DNA of 40,430 nucleotides from Blautia schinkii DSM 10518 (lineage in GTDB: Bacteria; Bacillota; Clostridia; Lachnospirales; Lachnospiraceae): contig JNKJ01000043.1 in NCBI GenBank assembly GCA_000702025.1, positions 1 through 40,430 on the forward strand, given 5' to 3'. Of this stretch, positions 1 to 8,099 are shown piece after piece. The notes under the pieces are model-generated. The model was not told the origin of the DNA. It searched no databases and saw nothing but the letters and a program-made list of their open reading frames with translations. Numbering within the stretch: position 1 is the first letter of the stretch; the number at the start of each line of letters is the position of its first letter. Both the position numbers and the translations under genes were made by a program.

Positions 1-95
1 TTTCGTTATTACTGTTTTGGTTCGAAAACCGTTCTTTGAATGTAAAGAATTTTCGAGAATCGTATGTGTTTCACTGTTTAGTTATCAAGGTTGGT
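1..95 (-). promoter_or_regulatory. Putative rRNA operon leader, reading leftward out of the window
   Basis: Read on the minus strand, this stretch contains CCTTGATAACTAAACAGTG (72-90) followed by AT-rich sequence with no reading frame. That motif resembles the conserved boxA-type leader/spacer sequences that precede 16S or 23S rRNA in Clostridia. It lies directly downstream of two consensus promoters (124-152 and 220-248). The rRNA gene itself would be beyond the left edge, so this is inference; a tRNA array is the main alternative. Confidence 0.6.
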
Positions 96-123
96 CTGCT
101 GTTTTGTTTTCGACAGCTTTGAT

Positions 124-152
124 ATTTTATCATATCATTTTGTGTCTGTCAA
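124..152 (-). promoter_or_regulatory. Strong sigma-A promoter, proximal of a tandem pair (P2)
   Basis: On the minus strand, TTGACA (147-152) is separated by exactly 17 bp from TAAAAT (124-129). The spacer shares the sequence AAATGATATGATA with the second promoter 96 bp upstream, so the two look like duplicates. Closely spaced near-consensus tandem promoters are typical of stable-RNA operons. Confidence 0.8.
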
Positions 153-219
153 GAACTTTTTTCAACTTTTTTTGCCGCATCTTTGATGTCAATTTTCTGT
201 GTTTTTCAGCAACTCTGAT

Positions 220-248
220 ATATTATCATATCATTTCTGTCCTGTCAA
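220..248 (-). promoter_or_regulatory. Strong sigma-A promoter, distal of a tandem pair (P1)
   Basis: On the minus strand, TTGACA (243-248), a 17 bp spacer and TAATAT (220-225). It lies just downstream of the cvpA terminator (305-338), so it starts a new leftward transcription unit. Confidence 0.8.
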
Positions 249-304
249 CACTTTTTTTATGTTTTTTTCTAAGTTTTTCCAACTGTTTCTCCGGGAAAAC
301 CCAA

Positions 305-338
305 GAAAAAAATCCGCCTCACTTAGAAGCGGATTTTA
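305..338 (-). terminator. Rho-independent terminator after the cvpA-like gene
   Basis: The arms AATCCGC (311-317) and GCGGATT (329-335) flank an 11-base loop. On the minus strand they are followed by a run of T residues (A run at 305-312 on the plus strand). It ends the unit that contains the CvpA-like gene and insulates it from the tandem promoters beyond. Confidence 0.85.
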
Positions 339-376
339 GTATATCATTCTCACAACTTGTCGTCAAGCCCTTTTTC

Positions 377-1084
377 TTAATTTCCGTAAAAAATACTCAT
401 AAATATTTTGACAAAGATGTTTTCCTTATATAGGAAGTTCAAAAGGTGGTCTTGTTCAATGAGTTTCAGGCCTGTTCTGCCAATCTCAGTATTGCAGAGC
501 ACCGTCAATACAAGAAAAGCAACCCAAATAAAGATTACGCACTTCACAATACCCATTAAAGCACCTGCTGCTTTATTCGCACCTCTTATAATAGGAAGCC
601 TGGCTATTATGTTCAGTGCATACGTTACCATTCGTATCAGAATCGTCGCCAGGAGAAAAGACACCAAAAACGACAATCCGTTGACAGCGATCAAGGCCAG
701 GTAACCGGCCACATAGTCTGCAAAAGTATTTACTGCCAGGTAACGGTATACCTCGGCTGTATTATTCTCTATAATACCGTCCTTTAAAAGGTCCGGCAGC
801 GCTAATCCGTTTATCAGGCTGCTCTGCTCCGTGTGCCCCATACCTTCCGCGCCGCCCACCTGCGTATCCACAAGCTCCCGGCAGCCATCCTGTATCTTTT
901 CATAGACAGGGGTATTCTCCCGGAGGAAGTCATTTACATAGGGATTGATAAACCACACCAGCACAATGGAAAGCACCACAAAAAACGTGGAAACCACCTC
1001 CCGCACAAAGCCGCGCCGGTAGCCCATATAGCAGGAAAATGCCAAAAACCCCAAAGTCACGATTCCAAGCCACGTCCAGGTCAT
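377..1084 (-). CDS. CvpA family membrane protein
   Basis: A 235-residue inner-membrane protein. The N-terminus (MTWTWLGIVTLGFLAFSC) and the following GYRRGFVREV match the CvpA/colicin V production family: a first helix, then a short Arg-rich turn and a second helix (about 30-48). Two more hydrophobic segments lie near 125-150 and 175-200. The family is linked to colicin V production, biofilm and envelope homeostasis in proteobacteria; its biochemical role is unsettled. The ATG has an AAGG-type ribosome site. The gene starts 16 bp after the DUF5711-like gene and was probably transcribed with it, ending at the hairpin near 311-335. Between residues 50 and 120 there is a soluble loop longer than in short CvpA proteins. 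Confidence 0.8.
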   Translation of the reverse strand: MTWTWLGIVTLGFLAFSCYMGYRRGFVREVVSTFFVVLSIVLVWFINPYVNDFLRENTPVYEKIQDGCRELVDTQVGGAEGMGHTEQSSLINGLALPDLLKDGIIENNTAEVYRYLAVNTFADYVAGYLALIAVNGLSFLVSFLLATILIRMVTYALNIIARLPIIRGANKAAGALMGIVKCVIFIWVAFLVLTVLCNTEIGRTGLKLIEQDHLLNFLYKENIFVKIFMSIFYGN

Positions 1085-1100
1085 AAATTTCCGCCTTTCC

Positions 1101-2351
1101 TTAAGTAAATTTAATCACGTTTACACCGCTGTCCAGTACAAGCAGGTATTTGTTCCATCCAATCTTGAAAAAGTCATTGATGGTCCCGTCGACTGTGCCC
1201 ATATATTTCTCCACACCGCGGCTGTTGAGCACGCACATCTGAGAGCTGTTGTACATAAGGATATTTCCCTCGCTCATTTTTATAGTGGTATATGGTATAT
1301 TGAAGTCCTTTTTAAACTTCAGCTTCCCTCCTGTGGAATACACTTCCATTGTATAGAGTTTATCCTTACTGCCGTTTTTAAATACCAATCCGATGTTGTC
1401 CTCATCAAAAAAGGTACTTACAATCTCCTTATCCACCTTGACAATTTTATTTTCCTTGGGAATCTGCTTTCCTTTGTAAAGAGCAAAGCCGTCATCTCTC
1501 AGCGCTATCGACTGGCTGCTGTCCAGGTACTGTATCTGCGGAATCACAACGCCTTCATAGGTGTAACCACTGACAATCCTGTCGTCCTCATTCTGCCCCA
1601 CGTCTCCGAAGTTATAGAATGCAACATAGCTAGTAGTGTCACCGCCGTCCACAAACTGGTAAGTGACCATCATGATCACACCGTCTCTGGAAATTGCCAC
1701 ATCCAGCGGATAACCGGGGTCATCCACCTTGGTTTGATTTTCGGCTATAAGACTTCCGTCAGAGCCGTAAAAATTAATCCAGGTTTCATCGCCGCCGTCA
1801 AGTATCACAGCCACAAGTCCGCTGGCCGACACACGAGCTTTAACAATACTATAAGAGGTGGTCACGCTGCCGGTTCTGCCGTCCTTGTTAAACATCTCCA
1901 TTGTTGTGCCGTCTCTGTCGGCGATGACTGCTTTACTTCCGCACACATCCGCCACAGGATTCTGCATATCGTACAGCTCGCTCCAGACTGTATCCATCTT
2001 ACTGTTTACGAGAGAAACCCCATCCGGACTGTAACGAAGGATCCTGCCGTCCATTTCCACATATTTTGTGGAAACAATGTCCTCCTGCTCACTGGTCTGC
2101 AAAATTTTGTAATTACGATAGCTTCGTTTTTCAAAATAAAGCAGTATCAGGAATACAGCCACAATGATGATTCCGGCTGTAATCAAGGTCCGTTTCAGAG
2201 AATCTCGCTTGTGTCGCGAAATACGATTCTGATAATCCTGGGCTTGATTGCCTCCCTCCATAGAAGCCTGTGCTTTTGCAAGCTTCGCCTTTTGCGCCAG
2301 AAGCTTCTTTTTTCTGCGTTTTTTTCTTATATTTTTGATTGTATTTGCCAT
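1101..2351 (-). CDS. DUF5711-like membrane-anchored protein, probable beta-propeller ectodomain
   Basis: A 416-residue protein using the ATG at 2351, chosen because GGCAAAGG sits 6-7 bases upstream; an in-frame start 39 bases earlier has no such site. The first 55 residues are very Lys/Arg-rich (RKKRRKKK) and precede one transmembrane helix (about residues 60-80), giving a cytoplasmic basic tail and a large outer domain. The outer part has repeating short beta-strand patterns with G-D/G-S turns, suggesting a WD/PQQ-like propeller. This fits the DUF5711 family common in Lachnospiraceae, whose function is unknown. It is the promoter-proximal partner of the cvpA-like gene, suggesting a shared envelope role (inference). 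The family name rests on recall, not a search. Confidence 0.7.
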   Translation of the reverse strand: MANTIKNIRKKRRKKKLLAQKAKLAKAQASMEGGNQAQDYQNRISRHKRDSLKRTLITAGIIIVAVFLILLYFEKRSYRNYKILQTSEQEDIVSTKYVEMDGRILRYSPDGVSLVNSKMDTVWSELYDMQNPVADVCGSKAVIADRDGTTMEMFNKDGRTGSVTTSYSIVKARVSASGLVAVILDGGDETWINFYGSDGSLIAENQTKVDDPGYPLDVAISRDGVIMMVTYQFVDGGDTTSYVAFYNFGDVGQNEDDRIVSGYTYEGVVIPQIQYLDSSQSIALRDDGFALYKGKQIPKENKIVKVDKEIVSTFFDEDNIGLVFKNGSKDKLYTMEVYSTGGKLKFKKDFNIPYTTIKMSEGNILMYNSSQMCVLNSRGVEKYMGTVDGTINDFFKIGWNKYLLVLDSGVNVIKFT

Positions 2352-2431
2352 AGTTAAACCTTTGCCTTGTGTATTTGTTATGAAAGTCACTGTCTACAAG
2401 CCGTCTTTCATAATTAATTGCTCACGAAAGC

Positions 2432-2461
2432 ATTATAGCACACTTTTCTATCGCAATACAA
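2432..2461 (-). promoter_or_regulatory. Sigma-A promoter for the DUF5711-cvpA unit
   Basis: On the minus strand, TTGTAT (2456-2461), an 18 bp spacer and a perfect TATAAT (2432-2437). It would give a leader of about 75 nt before the start at 2351. The -35 box directly abuts the stop codon of the upstream dehydrogenase gene. Confidence 0.65.
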
Positions 2462-3190
2462 TTACCATCTGTTAAATCCTCTCATGACCAAGGTCTGGCT
2501 GTTTGTACATCCCGACAGATCAGACGCTAAAAATAGTACCCCATTTGCCACCTCTTCAGGTTGAAATAAATCCCCTCCAGCAGAAAGTATAAAATCCTTA
2601 CATGCAGAATTCTGGAACAACTCTGTATCAACAGGGCCAGGACAAATCGCATTAATCCTGATTCCTAAGGGACGAACTTCATCCCCTACAGCCTGTGTGA
2701 GGCACACCACACCTGCTTTTGCAGCAGCATAAGCCGAATTTTTCGGCAGGCCGCGGATTGCCGCACCTGAACCAATATTGACAATACTTCCCGATTTTCG
2801 TTCAGCCATATGAGGGAGTACCACTTTCATCATAAGCATAACGGTACGCAGATTCATTTCACACACCTCGTCAAAAATTTCAATCGGCATTTCAAGAAAC
2901 GGTATTTCTTTTGATATCCCCGCATTGTTTACAAGAATATCAATTTTATCATATTTATGGATAATTTCATTTATCATCAGTTGTATTTTCTCATAGTCTC
3001 TCACATCACAGACAAAACAATCCGCTTTTCCGCCCTTTTCCTTAATTTCCTCTTCTACAGCTTTTAAGGTATCTAATTTTCTTCCGACAAGAAGTGCTGT
3101 TGCACCTTCTCCAGCCAGCTTTAAGGCGGTTGCTTTTCCAATTCCCCGGCTTGCACCTGTGATAATTGCGGTTTTATTTTCCAATAACAT
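2462..3190 (-). CDS. Short-chain dehydrogenase/reductase (second of the cluster)
   Basis: A 242-residue classical SDR oxidoreductase. Visible motifs are the cofactor-binding TGASRGIG (11-18), NNAG (88-91), Asn113, Ser141 and the catalytic Tyr154-xxx-Lys158 (YAAAK). The GRK after the second strand suggests NADP(H) preference (inference). The closing PG-PVDTELF segment resembles 3-ketoacyl-ACP reductase and gluconate 5-dehydrogenase relatives, so the substrate cannot be read from sequence. The start has AGGAG 6 bases upstream. It is last in the TRAP/aldolase cluster but is separated from the GntR gene by a terminator at 3225-3274, so it may be expressed at a lower level. Family certain, substrate unknown. 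Confidence 0.9.
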   Translation of the reverse strand: MLLENKTAIITGASRGIGKATALKLAGEGATALLVGRKLDTLKAVEEEIKEKGGKADCFVCDVRDYEKIQLMINEIIHKYDKIDILVNNAGISKEIPFLEMPIEIFDEVCEMNLRTVMLMMKVVLPHMAERKSGSIVNIGSGAAIRGLPKNSAYAAAKAGVVCLTQAVGDEVRPLGIRINAICPGPVDTELFQNSACKDFILSAGGDLFQPEEVANGVLFLASDLSGCTNSQTLVMRGFNRW

Positions 3191-3224
3191 AATTTTTCTC
3201 CTATTCTAATTACTCGTGATTTAC

Positions 3225-3274
3225 AAAAAAAGGACCGCATGCAACGGAATTCCCTTGTCCGTGTGCAGCAGTCC
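3225..3274 (-). terminator. Intrinsic terminator between the GntR gene and the last SDR gene
   Basis: On the minus strand, a GGAC...GTCC stem with interior pairs (TGCAC/GTTGCA and CGGA/TCCG) is followed by seven T residues (A run at 3225-3231). It lies within the gap between the regulator and the final dehydrogenase gene, so only part of the message should continue into that gene. Confidence 0.75.
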
Positions 3275-3282
3275 AAAGTTAC

Positions 3283-4026
3283 TTATTTATTCAAGATTAA
3301 CTCATTTGGATTAAGCCGATTTTTACTGGCGTTTTCATAGGAATCTTCAAGATGCCTTCTTAAAAGAGCTTTTGCTCTCTCCTCATCATGATTTGCCACG
3401 GCCTCCAAAATCATTTCATGATCCTTTCTGGTGGTACCGCTTTCCTCTAAGCTTTGATAGTTCCGCCCTAAAATCGCAAGAAAAACATCCTTAAACGCAC
3501 TGATCATCATAACATTTAGGGGATTGCCGGAAATTTCCGCCAGCGATATATGAAACATATAGTCTGTCTCCTGAAATTCGCGAACAGACATACTTGTATC
3601 CTTCATTCGAGAAACAATTTCACGCACCCGTTTCAGATCTTCCTCTGTGCATCTGGCTGCCGCACATCCCACACAATATTCCTCCAAAAGAATACGGGTA
3701 TCATATATCATCCGCAGCTCTGTATGATTCAGCAACACATACCTGTAAACAAATGCAGATAACTGTTCCGGATTCGGCCGTGTAATATAAACACCAAGGC
3801 CATTCTTGGGTTCTGCCAGGCCACGCTCTTTAAGCAGCTTAACAGCCTCCCGCACCATATTTCTGCTGACACCGAAGCTGTCCGCCAGTTCTTGTTCCGA
3901 AGGCAGCTTCTGCCCCTCGGCCCATCGTTCGTCCCGGCCTTCCAGTATCATTCTTTCTAAATGATCTGCTACTCTTTCGTATAAACGTTCTCTGTTTAAA
4001 GTATGTATTTCTGTTTTTTTATTCAT
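3283..4026 (-). CDS. FadR-subfamily GntR transcriptional regulator
   Basis: A 247-residue DNA-binding regulator. Residues 10-80 form the GntR winged helix: LPSEQELADSFGVSR (41-55), then NMVREAVKLLKERGL and the wing ending in GVYITRP. Residues 105-230 form an all-helical FCD effector domain with Asp155, His159, His203 and His225 placed like the metal-binding residues of that domain. FCD regulators usually bind organic acids and control the adjacent catabolic operon. The gene starts 18 bp after the aldolase gene and is followed by a terminator. It probably autoregulates the whole cluster; the palindrome at 9898-9919, overlapping the -10 box upstream of dctQ, is a candidate site (inference). Confidence 0.92.
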   Translation of the reverse strand: MNKKTEIHTLNRERLYERVADHLERMILEGRDERWAEGQKLPSEQELADSFGVSRNMVREAVKLLKERGLAEPKNGLGVYITRPNPEQLSAFVYRYVLLNHTELRMIYDTRILLEEYCVGCAAARCTEEDLKRVREIVSRMKDTSMSVREFQETDYMFHISLAEISGNPLNVMMISAFKDVFLAILGRNYQSLEESGTTRKDHEMILEAVANHDEERAKALLRRHLEDSYENASKNRLNPNELILNK

Positions 4027-4044
4027 GAGCTCCTCTTTACCTGG

Positions 4045-4953
4045 CTATCTTAAGATAACTTTTTTATAATCCAATTTATGTAAATTGTCAAGTAAATCTT
4101 TTTCCTGCTCCGGTGTCAGATTTTCCATGGGTCGTCTCATATTTGTCGTGCTCAGAATACCTTCTTCTTTTAATATCACTTTATATGCGGCAATATTATT
4201 TACTGCACACATCACTGAATTGAGCGTATTGGTACGGCGCTGAATTCTTGCGGCAAGCTCATAATCCCCTTTCTGAATGGCTTCCCAAAGCGCTGCATAA
4301 TGTTCCCGAACGCACATTGCGTTTCCCGATACAACTCCCTTGCCACCCGCAGCACAAACCACCTCAAACAAATGGTCCGGGCCCACCAGTACATCAAAGT
4401 CACCATCTTTTACTGTGATCAATTCCTGAATTCTTGTCATATCCGGGAAACTGTATTTTACTCCAATCACATTTTTACATTTTTCAGCCACTTCTTCACA
4501 TACATATTTGTTTAAGTCATTGATTGCATTTTGTTTAATTCCATATAGATAAATGGGAAAATCCTCAGGTACACTTCTCGAAACCGCTATATAATAATCT
4601 ATCAGACCTTTGTCACTAATAGAATAGAACGCAGGAGTTACCACCCCAATACCATCCGCACCGATTTCCACAGCATGTTTTGCCAGTTCAATCGTATCTG
4701 CCTGATTCCAAGCCCCTACATGCACAAAAACCGGAACTCTGCCCGCCGCTTCTTTTACGACAACTTCCGCAGCAATTTTTCTTTCCTCCACAGTCAGATA
4801 CATCATTTCCCCTGTCGTTCCACAGGGATACAGGCAATCCATCCCCCCGTCAATACAATAGTCTGTTAACCGCTTCATAGATTCTACATCTACGGTATCC
4901 TCATCTGTGAGAGGGGTGACCAGGGGAATTACTACACCTTTTAATCTTTTCAT
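4045..4953 (-). CDS. DapA/NanA-superfamily lyase or aldolase (dihydrodipicolinate synthase-like)
   Basis: A 302-residue TIM-barrel class I aldolase. The GTTGE carboxylate-binding loop is at 45-49, the catalytic Tyr at about 137 (LYGIK instead of the usual YN.P) and the Schiff-base Lys166 in GVKYS. These define the N-acetylneuraminate lyase/dihydrodipicolinate synthase superfamily. A biosynthetic DapA is unlikely, because the gene sits in a TRAP/dehydrogenase/GntR cluster. A role splitting or dehydrating a 2-keto-3-deoxy sugar acid or a related 2-oxo acid, giving pyruvate plus an aldehyde, is more plausible. No NanE/NanK genes accompany it, so sialic acid is not favoured. It lies between the GntR gene (18 bp) and the 2-hydroxyacid dehydrogenase gene (92 bp, containing a small dispersed repeat). 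Confidence 0.9.
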   Translation of the reverse strand: MKRLKGVVIPLVTPLTDEDTVDVESMKRLTDYCIDGGMDCLYPCGTTGEMMYLTVEERKIAAEVVVKEAAGRVPVFVHVGAWNQADTIELAKHAVEIGADGIGVVTPAFYSISDKGLIDYYIAVSRSVPEDFPIYLYGIKQNAINDLNKYVCEEVAEKCKNVIGVKYSFPDMTRIQELITVKDGDFDVLVGPDHLFEVVCAAGGKGVVSGNAMCVREHYAALWEAIQKGDYELAARIQRRTNTLNSVMCAVNNIAAYKVILKEEGILSTTNMRRPMENLTPEQEKDLLDNLHKLDYKKVILR

Positions 4954-4987
4954 ATCATTATACCTCTTTCTTATTCTTTATCAGTTT

Positions 4988-5014
4988 GTAATTATTCAAC
5001 ACTTTCGTAGTTAC
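4988..5014. repeat. 27-bp dispersed inverted-repeat element, copy 1
   Basis: The sequence begins GTAATTATTCAA and ends CGTAGTTAC; the outer seven bases on each side can pair, with one G-T. A second copy with four differences in 27 bases lies at 15001-15027. This copy is in the gap between the 2-hydroxyacid dehydrogenase and aldolase genes. Confidence 0.55.
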
Positions 5015-5045
5015 TCTTAGCGATACTGTCTGCCGGATAATTACA

Positions 5046-6014
5046 TCAGTTTACACAATTGACTGGTTCCTCATCATTCACAGCGCGGATGATGTCCTTA
5101 GCAACGGTCATACTCACATTATAATATGCTTCCTTTGTCTCAGCCCCTGTATGAGGGGTAAGCACGACATTTCCACACTGCAGGATTTTAGCGTCTTTGG
5201 GAAGCGGTTCCATTTCAAATGCATCCAGTGCAGCCCCGGAAAGCTTCCCGGATAGAAGTGCGTCCGCCAATGCGTCCAGATCCACAAGCGCCCCACGTGC
5301 CGGATTGACCAAATATGCGCCATCCTTCATTTTGCTGATAGTATCCTTGTCAAATAAGTGATGAGTCTCAGGAGTTGCCGGAATATGTATACTGATAATA
5401 TCACTCTGCGTTATAATCTCTTCCTGAGTTGTCAATTTCACCCCCAGTTCTTCTGCCGCTTCAACATCTGGATAAAGGTCATATGCAGAAACCGTGACAT
5501 CAAAGCACTGAAGCTTTTTTGCCACCATTTTGGCAATCGCACCAAATCCGAGCAGCCCAACGGTCTTGCCTTTAATCTCTTCACCGATATGGCGCGGCCA
5601 CTCTCCCTTTTCCATTGCCTTATGAAGCGGCACTACCGCCCGGAGAAGGTCAAGGATAAAGGAAACTGTAAGTTCCGCAACTGCGTTGGAATTCTGCCCC
5701 GGTGCATTCAATGCCTTTACACCATATTTTTGAGCAAGCGCTCCGTCAATATTATCAACACCTACACCGAATTTTGCGACTGCTTTTAAATTCGGCAGTG
5801 CCTGATACTTTCTTTCATCTCGATAATCGTCCATTCCAATCACTGCTGCCACAATCATTTCGCGGTCCGGGCGGGCCAAAATTTCCTCTGTCGTATATGC
5901 GGGAAAAGGCTTGTTCGGATCAAAAATCACCTCTAACCCGTTTTTCTCGAATAAATCCCACGCATCACGACACAAGGTGTCAAAATGAGACGATGATACT
6001 AAAATCTTTTCCAT
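5046..6014 (-). CDS. D-isomer-specific 2-hydroxyacid dehydrogenase
   Basis: A 322-residue NAD-dependent oxidoreductase of the phosphoglycerate dehydrogenase/glycerate dehydrogenase family. The split catalytic domain surrounds a Rossmann fold with GFGAIA (156-161) and an acidic residue in AYDLYPD for NAD ribose. The catalytic triad is Arg240 (NPARG), Glu269 (FEMEP) and His288 (TPHTG). There is no ACT or serine-binding C-terminus, so it is not a SerA-type enzyme. It probably interconverts a 2-oxo acid and a D-2-hydroxy acid made in this pathway. It follows the first SDR gene by only 5 bp. Substrate unknown; hydroxypyruvate, glyoxylate or a sugar-derived 2-oxo acid are candidates (inference). 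Confidence 0.92.
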   Translation of the reverse strand: MEKILVSSSHFDTLCRDAWDLFEKNGLEVIFDPNKPFPAYTTEEILARPDREMIVAAVIGMDDYRDERKYQALPNLKAVAKFGVGVDNIDGALAQKYGVKALNAPGQNSNAVAELTVSFILDLLRAVVPLHKAMEKGEWPRHIGEEIKGKTVGLLGFGAIAKMVAKKLQCFDVTVSAYDLYPDVEAAEELGVKLTTQEEIITQSDIISIHIPATPETHHLFDKDTISKMKDGAYLVNPARGALVDLDALADALLSGKLSGAALDAFEMEPLPKDAKILQCGNVVLTPHTGAETKEAYYNVSMTVAKDIIRAVNDEEPVNCVN

Positions 6015-6019
6015 GCTGC

Positions 6020-6826
6020 TTATACCTTTCTCTGTCTTTCATTTTCTTCTTTCATTCGCCACGGCATCGCGCAGTCCTGCACCGCAAACTTTCCGCCTGT
6101 AATCTGGATATCACAAGCTGTGATATACCCCGCCGCATCCGAAGAAAGGAAAACTATGGGCTTTGCCAAATCTTCCGGAACCCCAAGGCGTCCGCTGGAA
6201 ATATCCTTGATAAACTTATCGCGGTACTGAGAGATAAATTCCTCGCTGATCCCAGTCTGAATCATGCCCGGAATATAGCCCACCACACGGATACCGTACG
6301 GAGCGAGGGCTGCGCCGGTAGACCTCGTGAGACTGGATACGCTGGCCTTGGAGGCCGCGTAAATCACTCCGTTTGCATGTGGGATTAAAGAAGCATAGCT
6401 GGAGGCATTAATAATAACTCCTGAATTCTGTATTTTCATATAACCAGCAGCGATCCTGATTCCATTATAAACACCGTCCACATTAATCCTATTGATACGC
6501 TCCCAATCCTCATCTGTAAAATCCATCAATTCTTTATCTATAGAAATTCCGGCATTATTTACCCAAATGTCAATGTGGCCGAATTTTTCATAGACATGAT
6601 TGGCAAAGGCTTGAACCTGCCCTTTATCTGCCACATCCACGGCTTCATAATAAACGGAATATCCCATCTGCGCCGCTTCTGATGCAAATGACTCGAGTAC
6701 GCCGAGACGTCTGCCAAACACAGCAACCTGCACGCCTTCTTTCATGTATTCTAATGCAGCTGCTTTTCCTATCCCAGTGGCGCCACCGGAGATAACAGCT
6801 ACCTTTCCCTCAAGATGCAGATCCAT
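6020..6826 (-). CDS. Short-chain dehydrogenase/reductase (first of the cluster)
   Basis: A 268-residue SDR. The start at 6826 has a perfect AAGGAGG eight bases upstream, whereas an upstream in-frame start does not. Motifs: GGATGIG (14-20), FGRR (37-40, suggesting NADP), NNAG (90-93), catalytic Ser142/143, Tyr156 and Lys160 (YAASK). The C-terminus has the usual FLSSDAAGYITA...GG pattern of classical SDRs such as gluconate or sorbitol dehydrogenases. It lies between the solute-receptor gene (79 bp, with a hairpin) and the 2-hydroxyacid dehydrogenase gene (5 bp). It shares the fold but only modest sequence with the second SDR (2462-3190), so the two probably act on different intermediates. Confidence 0.92.
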   Translation of the reverse strand: MDLHLEGKVAVISGGATGIGKAAALEYMKEGVQVAVFGRRLGVLESFASEAAQMGYSVYYEAVDVADKGQVQAFANHVYEKFGHIDIWVNNAGISIDKELMDFTDEDWERINRINVDGVYNGIRIAAGYMKIQNSGVIINASSYASLIPHANGVIYAASKASVSSLTRSTGAALAPYGIRVVGYIPGMIQTGISEEFISQYRDKFIKDISSGRLGVPEDLAKPIVFLSSDAAGYITACDIQITGGKFAVQDCAMPWRMKEENERQRKV

Positions 6827-6848
6827 ATTTTCCTCCTTTTTCAGCAAC

Positions 6849-6877
6849 AGCCACTCCGCCCGGATGGCAGAGTGGCT
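6849..6877 (-). promoter_or_regulatory. Intercistronic hairpin after dctP
   Basis: AGCCACTC (6849-6856) and GAGTGGCT (6870-6877) form a perfect 8-bp stem with a GC-rich loop and no T run after it. Such hairpins behind solute-receptor genes commonly stabilise the upstream message or dampen readthrough, giving more receptor than enzyme; here that is inference. Confidence 0.6.
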
Positions 6878-6905
6878 GAATCATTAATTTTTAAACAGAC
6901 TCAGA

Positions 6906-8018
6906 TCAATATCCAAATGTGGCTTTTACATCTTCAATTGTCGGAGCAAAGGCTTCGTCACTCATATACTTTTCATCAATCATATTTGCTGCTGACTCAT
7001 AAAATGCTTCCATGTCCATTTCGTCCTGCCCAACGATGGTAACACCGGCATCCTCCATAATCTTGTAGCTTTCTTCCAGGAATACATCCATATCTGCTGT
7101 GTACTGGTCTCCAAGGTATTTCTGACATAAGCCGAGCACGAGTGCCTTATAATCATCCGGAAGTGCATCCCACGCGTTTTTATTTGTATAGAAACCGGAA
7201 ATATTGTACGCATGCTCTGTTTCATAGAAATAATCCTGTACTTCATAGAACTTACTACTCACAACATTACCTGCAGGATTGTCCTGACCGGCAACAACCC
7301 CTGTCTGCATAGCTGTATAAATCTCTGTATAAGCAATCGGTACCGGTGTAGCACCAAGAGCTGAGATTACATCCTGCCATACCTGCGGAGGCATACAGCG
7401 TATTTTGACACCCTTTAAGTCATCGGGCTTTGCGATTTTATCAATTCCACCTGTAGAAAGACATCTTGCGCCTGAATTCTGGAAGCCGACCGTAACCAGT
7501 CCTGTCTGTTCCTCCAGTTCTTTCCACATATCGATGGATATATCAGATTCAGCCAAATAATGCAGCTGATCTTCCGCTGTATGGAATAAATATGGAAGAG
7601 CAAAAACACCAATTCTTTCTACATATGTAGGCATAGAGGTTACATTGGATGTAACGAATTGTACCGTATTATTTCTGCAAAGCTCAATCGCCTCTGTTTC
7701 TGAACCAAGCTCTGAGTTGTAAAATACGTCCCAGGTAAACTTTCCATCTGTTAATTCGGAAAGCTCGTCCGCAATTCTTCCGATATTAACAGATTGCGGA
7801 TTGTCTATGGCCATACAACTGGCAACCGTCCATTTCACTTCGTCATCTGATGTAATTTCCACATCTAAATCTGCTTTTGGGTCATTGTCCCTATAATATA
7901 CTTCAAATCCCGGAACATGCTCCTCCTCTGCCGCCATAACCGGCACTCCTGTTAATGTACCTGCCAGCATACCTGCCGTCAGTAAAATCGATGTTACTTT
8001 TCTCCAATTCTTTCTCAT
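6906..8018 (-). CDS. dctP: TRAP transporter solute receptor, DctP family
   Basis: A 370-residue extracytoplasmic binding protein. A signal peptide (about 1-29) has the basic MRKNWRK start, a hydrophobic core and an AA-containing cleavage region; there is no lipobox cysteine. The mature part has the DctP fold, including KGVKIRCMPPQVW, whose Arg normally forms the salt bridge to the ligand carboxylate, and the AYTEIYTAMQTGVVAGQDNP signature. TRAP receptors bind C4-dicarboxylates, sialic acid, uronates, aldonates and other carboxylates, so an organic acid is expected. It is downstream of the permease genes (81 bp gap), and a hairpin after it may favour its higher expression. Confidence 0.95.
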   Translation of the reverse strand: MRKNWRKVTSILLTAGMLAGTLTGVPVMAAEEEHVPGFEVYYRDNDPKADLDVEITSDDEVKWTVASCMAIDNPQSVNIGRIADELSELTDGKFTWDVFYNSELGSETEAIELCRNNTVQFVTSNVTSMPTYVERIGVFALPYLFHTAEDQLHYLAESDISIDMWKELEEQTGLVTVGFQNSGARCLSTGGIDKIAKPDDLKGVKIRCMPPQVWQDVISALGATPVPIAYTEIYTAMQTGVVAGQDNPAGNVVSSKFYEVQDYFYETEHAYNISGFYTNKNAWDALPDDYKALVLGLCQKYLGDQYTADMDVFLEESYKIMEDAGVTIVGQDEMDMEAFYESAANMIDEKYMSDEAFAPTIEDVKATFGY

Positions 8019-8099
8019 AGTTGTACTCCTTTCACTTTTTTATTTTCATTTTTATACAACTCATTATGTCAATCGTGCGGCTTATCAAGACAAGTCACA

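Noticed and set aside
833..1108. Plus-strand frame over the CvpA-like gene
   Set aside because: No ribosome site or domain; the minus-strand membrane protein explains the region.
3421..3445. T-box-like GGTGGTACCGC motif
   Set aside because: It lies inside the GntR coding sequence on the other strand, with no stem I or antiterminator around it.
4045..4953. Biosynthetic dihydrodipicolinate synthase (dapA)
   Set aside because: It is embedded in a transport/dehydrogenase/GntR cluster and its tyrosine and lysine motifs deviate from DapA (LYGIK, GVKYS).
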